Of a DNA stretch of 64,000 bases, positions 54,501 to 60,500 are shown piece after piece. Position 1 is the first letter of the stretch, and every line of letters starts with the position of its first letter. A program made the position numbers and the translations under genes. Source of the stretch: Sclerodactyla briareus. Its lineage: Eukaryota; Echinodermata; Holothuroidea; Dendrochirotida; Sclerodactylidae. The notes beneath the pieces were generated by a model. The model was given only the letters and a program-made list of their open reading frames with translations. It did no database searches and had not been told where the DNA came from. The DNA lies in NCBI GenBank assembly GCA_026419785.1, contig JAODTK010001444.1:1-64000 (forward strand), in the 5' to 3' direction.

Positions 54501-57500
54501 TTCGAAGTTATTTTCATCAATCGATCTGCCATGCTTGCTCTCTGCGCTTTGGTCTACAATGAGAGAAGACCTATTTTCCTTGAAGTTGTGGTGGGTTCTT
54601 ACTTTCGCTAACAGGATTTCTCAGATTTTCCATCTGTGTGTCGTTTGCCACAAGTAACCGAGAGCAACTGCGAACATTGGAGTTTACCGACATCAGTTTT
54701 ACGGCTTCCTTGTTTATTTATTTTCGTGTCCTGCCTATACTATGGAGGATACTTTTCGACAGACTGTCCGCTGTTAACATTGACTCGGTAGTATCAACCC
54801 TAGTTTAGGTAGCCTATTCTGCAGTTGGCTGCGTAGATATCTAGGCCAGTGTGTTGTGTGTTTCGCTAGCTTGTTGGTTCTATACTGTTGTGCTACTGAG
54901 TAGCCTAGTGTTGTATTATTTATCCAAGCAGCGGCTAGCAGTAATATATCATTACAACTGTTGACCTGTGCAATGTTAAGTTAATTACACTACTCACATG
55001 TTATCTTGATTGTAAGTTCATGATAGGTGTCAACTCATGGAAAAGTGGAAAAGACCCCTCAAAACCCCCCCCCCCCCAAAAAAAAAAAAAAAAACAAAAA
55101 AAAAAAAAAAAAAAAAAAAAACACAAACCCTCAAGCGCCAACTACTTAACACAGTTAGCACATTAGTACCAAGAATAATTTGAATGCCAGTTAGTATTAC
55201 ATAAAACTACAGTATCACTACTATAAATTAGCATTGTTAGTATACACCAGTACCATGTTATTGTTAACCCAACACAACATGTAAATGGTAATATTTATAC
55301 ATTCCGGTACAACAGAATATTATCATGCACACAATACTAATACAGACTGATGAATGATGTTCCTGGTAAATGAACTCACAAGCAGGACATAAGTATAGAG
55401 GACGACATGGCATAATTAACACAAAAAATTGCCAGCATGACATTTCAGATATCGTATGAAAATCCACATGCATATGAGGTTCACTTTGGCCATTTGTGAA
55501 TATACTGTATTTATCCTAACAAACACCCCTCCTCTATTCCCCCTATGTCCACAGGGGATGTTCACTGGGATAAATACACTATAAACTAGACATCGCCTGG
55601 CGGGTAAACCGCCAACGTGTATATCCCCAATTTGAGCAATCAGAGACAATGTCCATTTGATAACGACTGAAATCGGGTGGGGTCCCGATGAGGCTAAAAT
55701 GAAAGTTGTCCCAATGATGACCATGTTCCAACTGTGCAAATCTGTGAGAAAAAGTAAAAAAAAAAAATAGCAGCTGGGTGAGGTCCATGCGGAAGAAAAC
55801 CAAAGTTGGGGAGAAAACCAAAGTTGGTCCCAAACGTTCGCCAAGGTTCGAAACATGCAAATCAGCATCAGTGTCGTCCAAAAAAAAAAAAAAATCGAAA
55901 TGGCGCAGGGTGGGGTCCCATGGGACGAAAATGGAAGTTGGTCCCAAATCAATCGCTATGTTCCAAATTGCGCAAATCAGTGATAAAAATGTTTTGCAGA
56001 AAAATCCAAGACGGCTGCCGGGTGGGTCCCAAGAAGCGAAAATGAAAGTTGGTCTCAAAACGATCGCCATGTTCCGAAATGCGCAAATCAGCGATAAAAA
56101 CGTTCAGCAAAAAAATCCAAGATGGCCGACCACGTGGCGTGGTGACGCCCACTTTCAAACTCATCTGAGATTTTCATCCGACAAACCTGTGTGCAAAGTT
56201 TCAAGTCGATTCGACAATGCGTGGAGAGTTATTGTGGTAACACAAAAAAAAATCTCCGGCGGCGGCAGTGGCGCTGTTATTACACCAGAACATGTGTCCT
56301 TATCTTTATATGGTCACTCAGTCTCTAAATTAACTCTGGGATGTGTCATTTCATTCAGACTATGTAGAAAACTAAGGGGAAGCGGGCCCTACCAGTAAGT
56401 CATTTCCAAGTAATCAAAGTGACTGGGGAGTGTTGTCCATGTATACAATTGTAGACCACCCCACCTATGTACTGGGGTAGTAGGGGTGCATTAGGTAGTA
56501 CGCACGATAAGGGGTCTCAAGGTAAGAGACACGTTCTCATGAGCAAAAATTTTTGTTTTTTAACTACGCAATTCCATCCGTATCCCATAAAGAGGAAAAT
56601 ATGACACATTTCCCAAAAATGACAATGTTTTAGGTGCTAACTGGGTTGCATGATACAACTGACAGGTTCTCGACATGAACGAGATGAACGAGGTGGGCTC
56701 TTCACTTGCTCCAATTCTATGTTCAGTAATAATCAGTCTGAGATGTAGGATCCTGCCTCGGTCCAGCAACAAAAGGCTATAATAGGGAATTTGAAGACCA
56801 GCAATTGACCATATTTCACTTATACGTGTTGTCAGAATCAAGGCTCTCTCTGAGTGCCGCTCATAAAGGCAAGAGGAGATCTATACCAAGACGTATTACC
56901 ACTATTAAAGGATCACACAGAGTGAAGAGTGTGCAGCTAGAAAACTAGACCATATGGTGAAAAATTGAATGAATGATGCCCAAGAGGAAGGAAGTGAGAT
57001 GGAAATGGTCCCTATTTGAATTACTTGCCCAGGTAGTCGTGGCACCATGCAATTGACAAATCCAGGACATGGATTCTTCCGAGGTGTGCCACACTCAAGT
57101 GGTCCCCAACCTCGATGAATAAATAATTGGCAAAAGTGACTGAAGGAAACCAAAACTTCTGAGCTAACCTGATAGGACGGAATGGTTCGAGAAACAATGA
57201 ATGTGAGGACAACACTGGTGGTCGACTGTTACAAGTAGCAGGACAAGTAGAGGTAGTGACAGGCACCAAAATGCAGAATCAGCATTTCAAATAGAGCACA
57301 GTTCTTGAGTGAAAATATAACAGAATAATTTTGGACAACATTGATGGTCGGTGTAACCTTATGAGTAGGTGGAGGCTACAGCTACAGCCTCTTCCAGTGG
57401 TTTGACACTGATTGTGTCCTAATCCATGGTTCATCGGCAAACTGTCATGCAGGTTATTTTGCTACACCACCTAATTGAATGCTGAATTTGAATGATGAAA

Positions 57501-60500
57501 TGCACGGCAGTGTGGGAAGCAGCTTGCTGGCAGACAATGTGCCACTGAACTCGGATATTCTCTAAGCAGGTCGGACCTCCTTACAATGTCCTCTGGTTGA
57601 CTGTCGTTGCTCTCTGCTTGACTTCTCCTCCACCTGACCTTTACCCTCATCCGGGCTCTGGATGTCTTCTTCTGGAAGACCGCTGTTGTCTTCAACCTGA
57701 TCATCATCATCATCATCATCATCTGCAACTTCCTCTTTGTCGTCTCCATCTCCCAGGCCACTCTGGTCCTCCAATTTCAGGGGACTTGACCGTTTCGTCC
57801 ATCATGCTCTCCACGAGAGTGTTGGAATCCTCGTCCCTGCCCCGTGGTTCGTTCCCCGCCCTTGCCCCCATCAAGTCGGCCAGACCCCCTGTGTCCACCG
57901 CGGGCACCCCCGTATTCCATCCTCTGGGTCCAGGAAGCTCCCAGTGGCAGTACAGTTAGGTTTACTGGAGTCATCTCCACGGGGCGTGGATATCGGAGGC
58001 ATTGGCGTGCTAGGTGTCCTCGCATCGCCACATCGTCCTTATGAAAGGGTGTTAACCTCACCTGGAATTAGGTTGAATGTTGATGGAATATATACTTATT
58101 ACTGTCATGCGGTGGAGGTATATCAATAGGGAGTGCACAATAGTGGGTGGAATGGTGGTCTCAACCGCCCCAACCCCACAATTTTTCCATTACTGAGAAT
58201 GACCTAGATCTATATTGTGGCTCATACTTCACAATCACTACACCACTTCATGGTAAAGTTGTTTCATCCACACTGTACAGTACACATTCCTTGCCTATGC
58301 TGTCCATTCCAGGACATTTCATCAAGGACTACTCCAAGGAGAAGAGCCTGCTGAGTGGGCCAATCTTGGTCATCAGTGACTTGTCACCACTACTACTAGA
58401 CAGCCTCCTGACACACTGGGTGTCTTTTAGTTGACTGTTAGTGTTTGGTAGATACTATGTAATTGCCTCAATTATGAGACCTGATCGGCTAACAAGTTAC
58501 ATGCAGCCATACTCATTAACAGACTAACAGTCCCAGGCGACTGATAGTTAGGCACGCTCACTGCTTGCCACTGATTTTGTATACAAAAATTCAACTTCCT
58601 AGATGCAAACACGGCTGATCATGCTTGTGATCATTTGTGTTCGAAGGGGCGTGCAAAATTATCTATCACTAACATGTACAACAGAACGCCCTCACAATTT
58701 CAGACATACTCTCGTGACCATCAGGGGATCTCCCAATGGGGCGGACCATACATGCTTACTACTCGTCACAAGTCACCGACAAGGTTCCCACAGTTGGGTG
58801 GACGTGGACAAATTCAGGAGGACGGCCTTGTCCAACAGCACTGCAAAGAAGTCCTTGGCTCCAAATGGGATTTCAAACTAGCAATCATTGGTTCTGCAGT
58901 CCAGAGCTCTACCGAACCGAGCTGATCAGTACCATGCATGTGGGTCCCATAGACAACTAATCCACCCCTTTAAAAACATTGCCTCCCCAATGGGCTATGC
59001 AAGTAGTGGCTCTCCCAATACTCGTATCGGACTTTAATGCGGGCCGGGAACTTAAGTTGTTTTATAGCCCTCCAACTTTGTCTGATGTGACACACATGTC
59101 CTTCATAGAAATCATTTGGCATAATGTCACACTTTTGTCACATTTCGAAAGGAACAATGGAAGTAGACACCATCTTGTTCTGACTAATTGTAGGTCATTT
59201 CAGTCAGCAGAGGTCAAATTTGTGCATGTTTCTGTTCCCAAACTCCTGTTGATATCAAACGAAACTTTGTGAGAGTAGGCTACATTTTAGTCCCAACAAA
59301 AGTGGAGATCAAATTTTGCATACACTATGCAGTTTTTTTAAACATTTGTCAGATTTAATGAACTTGTGCATGTGGATAAACCTTGGGTCATTTTGAGGTT
59401 ATCAGAGGTCCTTCGATGTGATTGTCACTTGCTGCGTTGAATTGATTTTAACTGCTCCAAAACGAGTTTGATGTCTCGCACTACCTCCACCACTCGGTAC
59501 AGCCTATCAGTGCTGCCCTGAAGTATTACATTTTGCATGCTTCCAAAAATATGTTATCTTGTTTACACTTCATATAGCATTATTCACGCCCAGAAGACTA
59601 ACAAACGTATAGACTCGATGATGAGTAAGTTGCAGGTTCTGGTTCTTGAAAATCAATGCTTTAGGCATTATTTTTTTTTTAGAACTGTATATGTGATTTG
59701 TCACCACAGGGTCAAACCATTGCGGCTATTAGGGCTCAACCCTAATTTGTGCTATCTGGCTTGTTATTGCACTGTAGAAGCTTGCACCTCTGTTCATACA
59801 GTTATGGGTGCCTGTGTGGTGACTTAGTCATGCCGTTTAGTGCAAAACATTGGTAAATTCAGTGGTTCTTCTGCTTGATTCGATGTTGAGCCAGTAGCGC
59901 TAATATCTGCCTGATTCGATGTTTCCGTCCGATTATCGTAGAGCCCTAACATGAATCCTCCATCTAAGAATTTTTTTCCTTGCATTGGGCAACAGCAGCC
60001 GGGGACCCTCACAGGCAGAATTATGAAGCTCTGGAGAAAATACAACTTTGTTTTATCATCTATAACCTACGGGAAAAATACTAGCAATCTACTTGAATCT
60101 TGCTTGACTCGCCACCCCGTCATGATATGTCACGGAGCTGCTATAGCAAGTTGAGAAACATCCATGGCCAATATGAGAATCATTCAGGCAACTATACCAC
60201 TAAAAAGCTAGTTCCCATAACCAGGACGAGACACAGCAACCAAACAAATGTTTAAAACCAACACCAAATATATGCACACTAAAACCCACTGTCATGGATT
60301 GCAATAAACTTCCCCAAGCTATAATAAATCAATCCAAGATTCAACAAGTTGCTGAGAGTTGAACTGTAAACGGATATTGCTTCCATAACAACCTTCAAAT
60401 CTGTGTCAAGAAATCTTGGAATATATCCTTGGTTTTGATTCTGACTCCTGTTCAGAGCACAGCCCACATCATAAACTTCATCAGATCATGCTGACAGGGT

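Noticed and set aside
55778-56398. Longest ORF in the window, 206 residues, plus strand
   Set aside because: It runs through tandem sub-repeats of a Helitron-like element whose period is close to a multiple of three. Lys/Arg-rich repeats in it reflect the DNA repeat, and no domain was recognised.
57597-58129. Overlapping plus-strand ORFs of 120 and 130 residues
   Set aside because: They are shadows of the acidic minus-strand exon; the Asp tract and the GT/AG borders make sense only on the minus strand.
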